From Stomorhina lunata (Eukaryota; Arthropoda; Insecta; Diptera; Rhiniidae): a DNA stretch of 64,000 bases. Position 1 is the first letter of the stretch. Every line of letters begins with the position of its first letter. A program made the position numbers and the translations under genes. This document shows, one piece after another, positions 11,077 to 21,506 of this stretch. The notes under the pieces are model-generated. The model made no database searches, was not told where the DNA came from, and worked only from the letters and a program-made list of their open reading frames with translations. The stretch lies in assembly GCA_933228675.1 (NCBI GenBank), contig OW121741.1:119457564-119521563 (forward strand), in the 5' to 3' direction.

Positions 11077-11754
11077 CTAAAAATAGAATAACGAAAATGG
11101 TAAAACCGAAATACAATATAAATTTTTTATTTGTTTTAATATCTTTTTAAGCCACTTGATATTTTATGTAAAAGTTTTGATGTTTTTATTTTAAAGCTTT
11201 GCATACATATTCAAAATTTGTAATATTTGTTCGATTGCAAACAAAGTTTGTTTAGGTATTAACTAAAGCCATCGATGGAACAAAATTTACTTCATATATC
11301 AACACTTCAAATTTAAATAGATTTTTCTATACAGATTCGTAATTGCTTTTGGTCTGATTGATTTACAAAGACAAGTTTTGAAATGGTTTACGGTGAGTAA
11401 ACAATTTTTATATGTAAAACTCTTTAGCTTTGGCAAAAGCCCTGTAGGAACTAAATGCAAGTGAAATTCTGTTGTTTCGTCTTCTAAATAAATCTGCTTT
11501 AGCTTTTTCGAACCAGATCTAAATTTCACGATCTGGTTCGAAAAAGCTAAACCAAATTACATGCGGTCTTTTAAAGAATAAATTTTCTATATTTTTGTTA
11601 AAAAATTTCTATTCATTGCTAAAATTTTCAACTGGTGATTCATTTTTTTTTTTTGTTAAAAGTAAAAAAGTAAATAGACCATTTACACCTGTTAGGAACT
11701 ATTATCAATATATTAAACAGTACAAAATTTTACTATTTTTAAAGAACTTTTTTT
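11077..11754. other. Intronic sequence with hairpin, otherwise featureless
   Basis: This is the start of the 4050-bp intron between beat exons, read along the plus strand. Apart from the inverted repeat at 11498-11551 no gene, RNA or mobile element is recognised. Confidence 0.5.
11498..11551. repeat. Perfect 22-bp inverted repeat (hairpin) in beat intron
   Basis: TTTAGCTTTTTCGAACCAGA (plus TC) at 11498-11519 is exactly reverse-complementary to 11530-11551, with a 10-nt loop (11520-11529). The stem is not composed of the surrounding satellite words and has a mixed base composition, so it is unlikely to be chance. It could be a foldback-element remnant, a cruciform, or a short RNA stem in the intron. 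The stem is too short for a typical animal pre-miRNA hairpin. Confidence 0.9.
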
Positions 11755-14375
11755 TTAAAAATTTCTTTTTATAGGAAATTTTTCAAAAGTTATCTTTACA
11801 GGCAATCTTTCAAAAATTTTAAATTTTTATAGGAAATTTTAAAAATTTTTTTTTTTACCTGAAAAATTTCAAAAATTTCTTATTTTTATAAAAAATTTTC
11901 AAAAAATTCTTTTTGATAGAATTTTTTCAAATTTTTCTTCTTTTTTGAAAAATTTCTTATTTTTATAAAAAATTTTTCAAAAATTTTATATTTTTATAGA
12001 AATTTCCAATTTTTATAGCAAAATTTTAAAAAATTTCTTATTTTTATAGAACATTTTTAAAAAATTTCTAATTTTTATAGGAAATTTTTTAAAAATGCCT
12101 TATTTTATTGCAAATTTTTCAAAAACTTATTATTTTTTATAGAAAATTTTTCAAAATTTTTATATTTTTATATGAAGTTTTTCAAAAACTGCTTATTTCT
12201 TTTTTAACTCAGAAAAATTTCAAAAGTTTCTTATTTTGGAAATTTTTCAAAAATTTTTTATTTTTATAGGAATTTTTTTAAAAATTTCTTATTTTTACAG
12301 TAAATTTTTCAAAAATTTCATGTTTTTGCAGGAAATTGTTCAAAACTTTCTTATTTTTATAGGAAATTTTTAAAAAATTTCTTATTTTTATAGGAAATTT
12401 TTCAAAAATTTCTTATTTTTATAGGAAATTTTTCAAAAATTTCTTATTTTTATAGGAAATTTTTCAAAAATTTCTTATTTTTATAGAAAATTTTTCAAAA
12501 ATTTCTTTTTTTTATAGGAAATTTTTCAAAAATTTCTTATTTTTATAGGAAATTTTTCAAAAATTTCTTATTTTTGTAGGAAATTTTTCAAAAATTTCTT
12601 ATTTTTATAGGAAATTTTTCAAAAATTTCTTATTTTTGTAGGAAATTTTTCAAAAATTTCTTATTTTTATAGGAAATTTTTCAAAAATTTCTTATTTTTA
12701 TAGGAAATTTTTCAAAAATTTCTTATTTTTATAGGAAATTTTTCAAAAATTTCTTATTTTTATAGGAAATTTTTTAAAAATTTCTTATTTTTATAGGAAA
12801 TTTTTCAAAAATTTCTTATTTTTATAGGAAATTTTTCAAAAATTTCTTATTTTTATAGGAAATTTTTCAAAAATTTCTTATTTTTATAGGAAATTTTTCA
12901 AAAATTTCTTATTTTTATAGGAAGTTTTTAAAAAATTTCTTATTTTTATAGGAAATTTTTCAAAAATTTCTTATTTTTATAGGAAATTTTTCAAAAATTT
13001 CTTATTTTTATAGGAAATTTTTCAAAAATTTCTTATTTTTATAGGAAATTTTTCAAAAATTTCTTATTTTTATAGGAAATTTTTCAAAAATTTCTTATCT
13101 TTATAGGAAATTTTTCAAAAATTTCTTTTTTTTAGAGGAAATTTTTCAAAAATTTCTTATTTTTATAGGAAATTTTTCAAAAATTTCTTATTTTTATAGG
13201 AAATTTTTCAAAAATTTCTTATTTTTATAGGAAATTTTTCAAAAATTTCTTATTTTTATAGGAAATTTTTCAAAAATTTCTTAGTTTTATAGGAAATTTT
13301 TCTAAAATTTCTTATTTTTATAGGAAATTTTTCTAAAATTTCTTATTTTTATAGGAAAATTTTCAAAAAGTTCTCAATTTTACATAACATTTTTAAAAAA
13401 TTTCTTTAATTTTTTTTTTCTATTTCTATTGGACATTTTTGAAAATTTCTTATTTTTTTTTAGGAAATTTTCAAAGACTTCTCATTTAAAAAAAAAATAT
13501 GCAAAAATTTTGTTTTATAAAAAATTTTTCAAAGTTTCTCATTTTTATAGAAAATTTTTAAAAAACTTCATTTTTTTAAAAATTTCTTATTTTTATTGAA
13601 AACTTAAATTTTTTTTTATTTTTATAGGAACATTTTTCAAAATATCTTATTTTTATAGAAAATTTTTCAAATATTTCTTATTTTTATAGAAAATTTTTTA
13701 AAAATGTTTTATATTTATAGGAAATTTTTCAAAAATTTCTTATTTTTATGGGAAATTTTTCAGAAATTTCTTATTGTATAGAAAATTTTTAAAAAATTCT
13801 TATTTTTTTAGGAATTTTTAAAAAATTCTTATATTTTAGGAATTTTTTTTAAAAATTCTTATTTTTTTTATGAAATTTTCCAATATATTTTTTTTATTTT
13901 ATAGGAAATTTTTCAAAAAATTTTTGTTTTATTAGAAATTTTTCAAAAATTTCTTATTTTATCATATTTTTTTTAAATTTCTTATTTTTTAGAAAATTTT
14001 TCAAAAATTTCTTTTTTTTTTGAATAAATTTCTGATTATTGTAGAAAATTTTTCAAAAAAATTTTATTTTATTAGAAATTTTTCAAAAATTTCTTATTTT
14101 ATCAGAAATTTTTTTAAAATTTCTTATTTTATAGAAAATTTTTCAAAAATTTCTTTTTTTTGAAGAAATTTCATATTATTGTAGGAAATTTTTCAAAATT
14201 TTTTTATCTTTATTATGTTTAAAAAATTTCTTATTTAATATGATCTTATTTATATAAAAATTTTTTCAAAAATTAATTTTTTTTCGAAATTTTTCAGAAA
14301 TATTTTATTTGTTAGGAAATTTTTAGAAAATACGAAATTTAATAGAAATAGAAAAATTTCCTTTTCCGTAAAAAG
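11755..14375. repeat. 31-bp satellite array, orientation R, with homogenised core
   Basis: This array is built from the same 31-bp unit as at 8700-10795 but in reverse orientation (AAATTTTTCAAAAATTT then CTTATTTTTATAGG). Units at about 12340-13330 are nearly identical, with dozens of copies in exact 31-bp register. Both flanks decay into divergent copies of irregular length. That is the pattern expected when unequal exchange or slippage homogenises the centre. It lies in the intron between beat exons 11076 and 15127. Confidence 0.95.
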
Positions 14376-15126
14376 TTTTTTATTATTTTTTTACCCTGTA
14401 CTGTTTTCAAAAACAATAATCCCCCGAATTTTTTGACTAAAATTCACTTTGACACAAACGAATTTACCCAACTTTTTAGTTTTATTACATTTTCATTTTG
14501 CTTCACTTTTTTTTTTTTTTTTTGTTCTATTTTGGCCAACAAACTTTGTAAAATAGACAGACGTTAGTGCTAAACTAATAAAACCCTAGAAAAAATAAAA
14601 TGAAAATCCTTAAAAAGTTTTAGACCAAAAAAATAACAAACATTTGTTCAATGCAGTTTTTTTTTCAGTTTATACACAAATGAATAGATTTTTCAGGCTG
14701 TGGAGCATTTAAGTTTTTTTTTCGTGAACAATATGTGATGCATTAACAATTATTAAAACTGGCAAAATTTTTAACAAATTGTGTACTCTAGTTGGAGCCC
14801 GAGTCTACTCTATGCGCTTGAAAGTTTGTATTGGATTAAATCTAAAAATTGTATTTTTAACAATTTTGTTTTTCAGTAAAATTTGAGTTTTATAAAATTT
14901 TCATAAAAACTCAGTTTTTTATAGTTTATAGCTCTTTTCCCGTCAGTGTTCATTCAGCTGACACCCAATAAATATCAATCAAATTTAGTTTGGATTTATG
15001 TTTGAATATGAATTTTTCCTTTTTTCATCTTAATTTTACTTCACAGCTAAACAATTTGTTGTTATTTTTGTTTTTCTGTGTAGTTTTTAAATTTAATAAA
15101 ATGTAACAGAAATTGTCAATACTTAC
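14376..15126. other. Intronic sequence without recognised feature
   Basis: Unique-looking AT-rich intron sequence between the R array and the next beat exon. It contains the 5' splice site GTAAGT (15126-15121, minus strand) at its right edge. No gene or repeat is recognised. Confidence 0.5.
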
Positions 15127-15262
15127 ATACAACCACCATGTCACCGTGTTCGGTAACAGTTTGAAATGATGGCGCTTCACCCGATACTTCACAACGAAAA
15201 CGCCCAGCAGATTGTAAATTGACTTCACGTAACGTTACAATGGCATCACTTGAATTATGAAC
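15127..15262 (-). CDS. beat-family gene, exon completing the first Ig domain
   Basis: The acceptor is GAATTTTTAG|GTTCATAATTC (15263/15262) and the donor is GGTTGTAT|GTAAGT (15127/15126). The 136-nt exon enters in phase 0 and ends with one nucleotide of a split codon. It reads VHNSSDAIVTLREVNLQSAG, then RFRCEVSGEAPSF, then QTVTEHGDMVVV. The RFRCEVSG Cys pairs with the Cys in the preceding exon (QLECLYD) and the preceding LQSAG resembles the Ig Y/F-x-C strand region. NSS is a potential N-glycosylation site. A longer minus-strand open frame overlaps here in another frame and is not the real product. Confidence 0.9.
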
Positions 15263-15479
15263 CTAAAAATTCAAAGAAAATAGAAAAAGGGGTTTAAATA
15301 AATATGGCAAAAAATAAAATGGATTTGCAATTTTTTTGTCGTTTCAATAATTTATGAGTTATTTATGGAAAATTGTTTCGAAACCAGGAGTTAGAGTGGG
15401 TTTTATAAAGTGCGTTGAAGAATATTTTAAAATGGTTTGGGGTGAATAAAATTAAAAAAAGCGACTTATAAAAACTAGA

Positions 15480-18345
15480 CATTTTTTAAAATCTTAAAAA
15501 AACCAAAGGTTTTTTTTAAATGTTCTATAAAAACTAGAAAGTTTTTAAAATTTTTCTATAAAAATAAGCAATTTAAAAAAAATCCTTTCAAAATAACAAA
15601 TTTTTAAAAAATTTCATATAAAAATTTGAAATTTTTGAAAAATTTTTGAGAAATTTTTTTAAATACTTCCTATAAAAAATAGATATTTTGGAAAAATTTG
15701 CTATTAAAATAAGAAGTTTTTGAAAAATTTTCTATAAAAATAAAAAAATTTTTGAAAAATTAAAATAAGAATTTATTGAGAACTTTCTCCTAAAAATAAA
15801 AACTATTTAAATTTTTTTTTTATAAAAATAAGACATTTTTGAAAAATCCCAATAAAATAAGAAATTTTTGAAAAAATTTCTATAAAAATAAGAAATTTTT
15901 GAAAAATTTCCTAAGAACAAGAGATTTTTGGAAAATTCCCTTATAAATAAGAAACTAAAAAAAGATTTCTTATAAAAAAATATCTTTTGACAAATTTTTT
16001 ATCAAAATAAGAAATTTTTGAAAAATTTCTATAAAAGAGAAATTTTTGAAAATTTTCTAATAAAATTAAGAAAATTTTCAAACTTTCTACAAAAATAAGA
16101 AATTTTTCAAAAATTTTTTATTAAAATAAGAAATTTTCTATAAAAATAAGAAATTTCAACAAAGTTTCCTATAAAAATAAGAAACTTTTGAAAATGTTCC
16201 TAAAAAATAAGAAATTTTTGAAAAATTTCCAATAAAAATAAAAAAATTTAAAAATTTTTTTTTATAAAAATAAGAAATTTTCGAAAAATTTACTCTAAAA
16301 ATAAGGAATTTTAAAAAGTTTCCTATAAAAATAAGAAAACTTAAAAACTTTCTTTAAAAATAAGAAATTTTTGAAAAGTTTCCTATAAAAATAAGAAATT
16401 TTTGAAAAATTTCTTCACAAATTAAGAAAATTTTGAAAAATTTGCTTTACATATAAGGAATTTTTGAAAAATTTCCTGTAAAAATAAGAAATTTTTGAAA
16501 AATTTCCTGTAAAAAAAATAATTTTTTAATAATTTCTTGTAAAAATATGGACATGTTTTAAAAATTTCCTATAAAAATACTTTCGTATTTCTTATAAAAA
16601 TTATAAATTTTTAAAAATTTTCTATAAAAATAAACTTTTTTTGAAATATTTCCTATAAGAATAAAAAAAACGGAAATTTTTTTGTAAAAATAAGAAATTT
16701 TTAAAAAATTTCTTATAAAAATAAGAAATTTTTTAAAAATTTGCTATAAAGAAAGGAAATTTTTGAAAAAAAAATCCTTTAAATATAAGAAATTTTTGAA
16801 AAAATTCCTATTGAAATAAGAAAATTTAAAATTTTTTCTATAATAATCAGAAATTTTTGAATAATTTCCTTTAAAATAAGAAAGTTTTGAAGAATTTCTT
16901 ATAAAAATTAGAAATTTTTAAAAAATTTCCTATGAAAAAAAAGATGTTTGAAAAAGTACTTATAAAAATATTGAAAAAGTACCTATAAAAATACAATAAA
17001 AATAAAAAATTTTGGAAAAAAAGAAATTCTTGAAAAATTTCCTACAAAAATAATAAATTTTTAAAAAATAAATAAAAAATAAGAATTTTTTTTTAAATTT
17101 CCTATAAAATAAAAAATTTTTAAAAATTTTCTCCAAAATTAAGATTTTTTTTCCATTTTCATGGAAAAAAATTTTGGAAAAATTTCCTATAAAAAAAGAA
17201 ATTCTGGAAAAATTTCCTATAAAAATAATAAATCTTTAAAAAATAAATAAATAAATAAAAAGAAATTTTTGAAAAATTTCCTATAAAATATTTTTTTTTT
17301 TTAAATTTTCTCTAAAATTAAGAATTTTTCAAAAATTTCCTATAAAATTAAGATATTTTTGAAAAATTACAAAAAAAAAATGTATCTTTTTAAAAAATTT
17401 CCTATAAAAATTAGAAAATTTTGAAAAATATCTTATACAATTAAAAACCATTTGAAAAATTTTCTATAAAAATATGAAATTTTTTAAAAAATTTTTAAAA
17501 AACTAAGAAAATTTTCTATAAAAATGAAAAATTTTTAAAAGTAGAAAATTTGAAAAAATTCCAATATAAAAATAGAAAATTTTTAAAAAATTTCCTATAG
17601 AATAGGAAATTTTTGAAAAATTTCCTTATAAAAATAAAAAATTTTTGAAAAAATTCCTAAAAAAAATGTGAAATTTTTGAAAAATTTTCGATTAAAATAT
17701 TTTTGAAAATTTTCCTAAAAAATTAAGTAATTTTTGAAAAATTTCATGTAAAAATAAGAAATTTTTTAAAAATTTCCTACAAAAATAGGATATTTTTGAA
17801 AAATTTTGAAAAATAGGAAAGTTTTGAAAAATTTCCTATAAAAATTGGAAATTTTTGAAAAATTTTCATACAAAAATAAAAAAATTTTAAAAAATTTCCT
17901 ATAAAAGTACGAAATTTTTTAAAAATTTCTATTAAATACTATTGACTATTTTTTCATTAAAATAGTAAATTTTTGAGAAATTTCCTATAAAAACTAGAAA
18001 TTTTTGAAAAGTTTCCTATAGAAAAGAAATTTTTGAAAAATTTCCTATTAAAATGTAAGAAACTTTTTGAAAATTTCTATAAAAAATAAGAAATTTTTAA
18101 AAAATTTTCTATGCAATTTTTGAAAACTTACCTAAAAAATGTTATTATAAAAAAAAAAATAGAAAAATTTAGAAATTAAGAAATTTTTGAAAAATTTTCT
18201 AAAACAAATAAGAAATTTTGGAGAAATTACTTCTCAAAATAATAAAATTTTGAAAAATTTGCTTAAAAAATAAGGAATTTTTGAAAAATTTCCTGTAAAA
18301 AAAAGAAATTTTTGAAAAATTTCCTGTAAAAATAGGACACAAAAA
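15480..18345. repeat. 31-bp satellite array, orientation F
   Basis: About 2.9 kb of degenerate units in the same orientation as 8700-10795. Copies are more diverged and interrupted by small deletions and other A/T words. It lies in the 10.7-kb intron between beat exons 15262 and 25952, starting about 220 bp from the exon. Confidence 0.92.
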
Positions 18346-18460
18346 TATTTAATATAGGACATTTGGTTTTGTTTACCAATTTATCGACTTAATTTGTATA
18401 GTCTTCTCAATAGATCATTTTTAGCTTGCCCCTTATTATTTTATGGCCAACAGTAACTAC

Positions 18461-18562
18461 TAGTGATGGGATACTATCGATGGTATTATCGATATTATCG
18501 ATGGTTCACCAACTATCGGAAATATCGATAGCTAAATAAACTATCGATTGCGATAGTTAAAA
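18461..18562. promoter_or_regulatory. Left subterminal cluster of TATCGAT motifs in the hAT element
   Basis: About seven TATCG/CGATA words occur within 100 bp of the left end, including TATCGATAT and TATCGATAG. In hAT elements such subterminal repeats commonly bind the transposase. In flies, TATCGATA is also the DREF recognition element, and clusters of CGATA are bound by BEAF-32. Both roles are inference from motif identity. Confidence 0.6.
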
Positions 18563-18705
18563 AAAATAATTGCTCGACAACACTTTTTCTTTTCAATGTA
18601 TGGCAACCTTTTTTAGCTGCTTAATTCGGGACTTCCCAAATAAAATCAACTCTTAATTAAATTATGAATATAAATTTTGTTTGCGGCCCTTATATAAAGT
18701 GAAAA

Positions 18706-20499
18706 ATGACAACAATATCTTCAAAATCTAAGGTCTGGAGTTTTTTTACAAGAAGTGCTGATGGAAAACCAATTGCAAAATGCAATATTTGTAAAAAAGA
18801 ATACAAGACATCTGGAAATACTTCTAATCTTATGGATCATATGCAAAGAAAACACAAGTCCGAGTGGGATAGAGAAGTTCCACAATCTTCAACGTCAGGT
18901 CAAAAACAATTGGAAACATATTTCATAGCGGAAGAAACGTCTTACGACATAAATAGCTCCAGACAGAAATTACTTTTGCGAAAACTAACATCATTCATTG
19001 CAAGGGACTTCCAGCCTTTTAGTGTTGTAGAAGATGCTGGATTTAAGGAATTTGTGAATGCATTGGACAGCAAATTTATAATTCCATCTCGTAGACAAAT
19101 AAATGATGTTCTTTTGCCAAATTTGTATGAAGATGCCAAAAAGAAGTTAATAAATATATTGAAAAATGTAGACGAATGTGCGTTAACTACAGATACGTGG
19201 ACATCATCTAACACAGAAGGATATATTACTGTAACATGTCATTTTAGAAATTACTACACTGATAAACTTGAAGCTGCAGTTATTTCCACAGAAAAGATTG
19301 AGGGTAGGCACACTGCTGAAAATTTGAAAAATACACTAAACGAGATTATTACAAGATGGGATTTACAAAACAAAGTATCCATTATTGTCACAGACAATGC
19401 TGCAAATATTGTTGCAGCTGTAAATTTACTCAAAATAGACCATATGCCGTGCTTTGCCCATACAATCAATTTGGTTGTAAAAGATGCTTTGTCAACAAAT
19501 AATGAGTTAAAGGCTTTGATAAAACGTGTCAAAGATATAGTAACTTTTTTCAAATCCAGTACAATCGCAAGTGACAAATTACGAAGTTTGCAAAGTGAAA
19601 AAAACGAACCAGAATTGCGGCTTATTCAGTCAGTAAGTACAAGATGGAATAGTGAAATGGCAATGATAAGAAGATTTTTAACACTAAGAGAGATGCTTAC
19701 AATTATTATTATATCATTAAAGAACGGACCGTCTCCTGCAATTGTTATCACATCAAATGAATCCGATATTTTATCTGAAATTGTTGATATATTGGAGCCC
19801 TTTGAAGATGTAACAACAGAAGTTTCTGGGGACCAATATGTAACTGTGTCTTTGGTTATACCATTAATTCATGGTATCTTTTTAAAACTACAAAATTTGA
19901 CTGGTACAATTAAAACACTTATTGGAAAACAAGTATTAGCAGAAATACAAGAATCCATTACTAAAAGGCTATTTCCCTATGAGAAGCGAACAGCTGCTAT
20001 TGTAGCTACAATTGTTGACCCTCGTTTTAAAAAAGCTTTCAGAACATCGGAAATTTTCAATAACGCACAAAAATATTTAATTAATGAAATCGAGCATGAA
20101 ATCGATCGTTCTGTTTCGGAGTCAGATTTCGGAGATTTACAAAATGAGACACTAGAAGTGCAAAAACGTTGTCGAAGTAGCCGTTTGCTTTCTTTTGTAC
20201 AAAACCAACAAGCGCCTAAAACTTCCACTGATGTTTCTACAATTGTACGGCAATACATTGAGATGCCGATAAAAAACCGGTCTTGTAACCCAATTTCTTT
20301 TTGGGTTGAAAATAAAACTATTTTTAAATCTTTGTCAAATGTTGCACTAAAATACCTCATTGTTCCTGCCACTTCCGTACCTTCCGAAAGAAGTTTTTCA
20401 GCTGCCGGTGAAATACTCAACGATAGACGCAGTCGTCTTAAGCCCAATAAAGTTGATATGCTTGTGTTCCTCCAAAAAAATCAATTCCTTCTTGATTAG
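18706..20499 (+). CDS. hAT transposase, BED zinc finger and hATC dimerisation domain, 597 aa
   Basis: Catalyses cut-and-paste transposition of its element in the nucleus. The N-terminal BED-type zinc finger has C26-x2-C29 and H45-x4-H50 (KCNICKKEYK ... LMDHMQRKH). The DDE/RNase H-like core shows D163 in ALTTDTWTS and D230 in IIVTDNAANIV, then CFAHTINLVVKDAL and STRWNSE, both standard hAT blocks. The C-terminal hATC region reads PATSVPSERSFSAAGEIL (residues 554-571), whose E561 is a candidate for the third acidic residue. The length is normal for an Ac/ZBED-type hAT and there is no frameshift or stop. The ATG at 18706 is preceded by GTGAAAA, with 245 bp to the left end. AATAAA at 20618-20623 lies downstream, inside the element. 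Assignment to a named hAT family would need alignment. Confidence 0.95.
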   Translation: MTTISSKSKVWSFFTRSADGKPIAKCNICKKEYKTSGNTSNLMDHMQRKHKSEWDREVPQSSTSGQKQLETYFIAEETSYDINSSRQKLLLRKLTSFIARDFQPFSVVEDAGFKEFVNALDSKFIIPSRRQINDVLLPNLYEDAKKKLINILKNVDECALTTDTWTSSNTEGYITVTCHFRNYYTDKLEAAVISTEKIEGRHTAENLKNTLNEIITRWDLQNKVSIIVTDNAANIVAAVNLLKIDHMPCFAHTINLVVKDALSTNNELKALIKRVKDIVTFFKSSTIASDKLRSLQSEKNEPELRLIQSVSTRWNSEMAMIRRFLTLREMLTIIIISLKNGPSPAIVITSNESDILSEIVDILEPFEDVTTEVSGDQYVTVSLVIPLIHGIFLKLQNLTGTIKTLIGKQVLAEIQESITKRLFPYEKRTAAIVATIVDPRFKKAFRTSEIFNNAQKYLINEIEHEIDRSVSESDFGDLQNETLEVQKRCRSSRLLSFVQNQQAPKTSTDVSTIVRQYIEMPIKNRSCNPISFWVENKTIFKSLSNVALKYLIVPATSVPSERSFSAAGEILNDRRSRLKPNKVDMLVFLQKNQFLLD

Positions 20500-20669
20500 G
20501 ACTTTTTTTGTATGGGATTTCCTATTTAATTTTATTATTTATTTTTTTATTTATACATGAATACACATCTTAAGTTATTTAATGAATTGTCAAACGTTTA
20601 GTCAATGTATATTTCATAATAAAATCGTAATTCAGCTCCTATGATAAACTTTTTGTTTACTTTTGATTT

Positions 20670-20757
20670 AAGCCGATAGTATCGATAGTATCGATATTTT
20701 TTTTTAGACTATCGATTAATATCGATGGCGTAGACTATCGATAGTTTCCCATCACTA
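20670..20757. promoter_or_regulatory. Right subterminal cluster of TATCGAT motifs in the hAT element
   Basis: At least six TATCG/CGATA words (for example TATCGATAGTATCGATA and ACTATCGATAG) precede the right terminus. They mirror the left cluster and support a transposase-binding role. The right-end repeats extend further inward than the matching terminal repeat itself. Confidence 0.6.
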
Positions 20758-20765
20758 GTAACTAC

Positions 20766-21106
20766 CCTTTAATGTAGTTTTTATTAAGTTTACTATTGAA
20801 AAGGATTTACCTGGAAAAATGAATTCCTGTTTACTTTCTTTATTCTTTATGTCCATAAATCTTTTTCAATATTTGCTTAACAATTTCACATCAAATCGAT
20901 TAAGTTTAAACAATATCCGGTAGTTAACAAAAAATACACGGAACAAACATTAGAAGCACTTTTACTGCTAGAAAATTCTTATAGGACCCTTTTGGTTTTG
21001 AAGCAAAAAAATGAAAAAATGAGCAGCTAAACTGAAAAGTATGTTTGTACTTAAATACAGGTAACTACTAGACTACTAGAATAGATACATAGATATTTTT
21101 TAAATG
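20766..21106. other. Intron sequence without recognised feature
   Basis: AT-rich unique-looking sequence between the hAT target duplication and a DINE-1 relic. No gene or repeat is seen. Confidence 0.5.
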
Positions 21107-21506
21107 TAGTAAGAAAGTACTATGGCAGGGCAATATGGACTATATGATATCCTACAACACTAAGACTATGAGGGCATTTAATAATCTCAATTCCGGGAAA
21201 TAGGTACATCTGGTGGTTACAAAGCGATTTAGACTTACTTTAAGATAAGTGTTTAAAATGGTACTAAAATATATGTTAATAATTTAAGCAATGTATCTTC
21301 AAATTTGCTATATGTTTTGCTATATCTTCAAAATTTAAACATTTACCTTGTGAACTATCTTAGGAAGGACCACTAACCAGCAAATAGATCAACTATTGAT
21401 TTTAATTGTATAGATACATTTTGGAGCTAGATGCCAATATTTATTGATGTTACAAACATTAGCATGAATTTATAATACCAATTTTACCTATGGTGGTGTA
21501 GGGTAC
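21107..21506 (-). mobile_element. Diverged DINE-1/INE-1-like element
   Basis: It begins AGTAAGAAAGTACTATGG and ends CTATGGTGGTGTAGGGTAC, the diverged counterparts of the ends of the copies at 31020 and 42607 read in reverse. Internal words AATTCCGGGAAATAGG and TTACAAACATTAGCATGAATTTATAATACC match the same positions. The middle is strongly diverged and the tetranucleotide tract is absent. It is an old copy in the large beat intron. Confidence 0.65.

Larger units (their letters stand above)
18461..20757 (+). mobile_element. Complete hAT-superfamily transposon, 2297 bp
   Basis: It is bounded by an exact 8-bp target-site duplication GTAACTAC (18453-18460 and 20758-20765). Terminal inverted repeats are TAGTGATGGGATACTATCGA on the left and the same with one mismatch (GGGAAACTATCGA) read inward from the right. 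The duplication fits the nTnnnnAn consensus of the Ac-type hATs. It encodes one uninterrupted BED/hATC transposase. Intact ends, target duplication and ORF suggest a recent, possibly autonomous insertion in the beat intron, in the opposite transcriptional sense to beat. Confidence 0.95.

Noticed and set aside
12340..13330. Regular 31-bp direct repeats resembling a CRISPR array
   Set aside because: There are no unique spacers, the whole period is repeated, and the context is a spliced eukaryotic gene.
15025..15228. 67-codon minus-strand frame overlapping a beat exon
   Set aside because: The Ig-domain product is in a different frame with good splice sites. This frame runs through the donor into intron.
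18942..20447. Minus-strand frames inside the transposase gene
   Set aside because: Shadows of the hAT transposase, with no family features.
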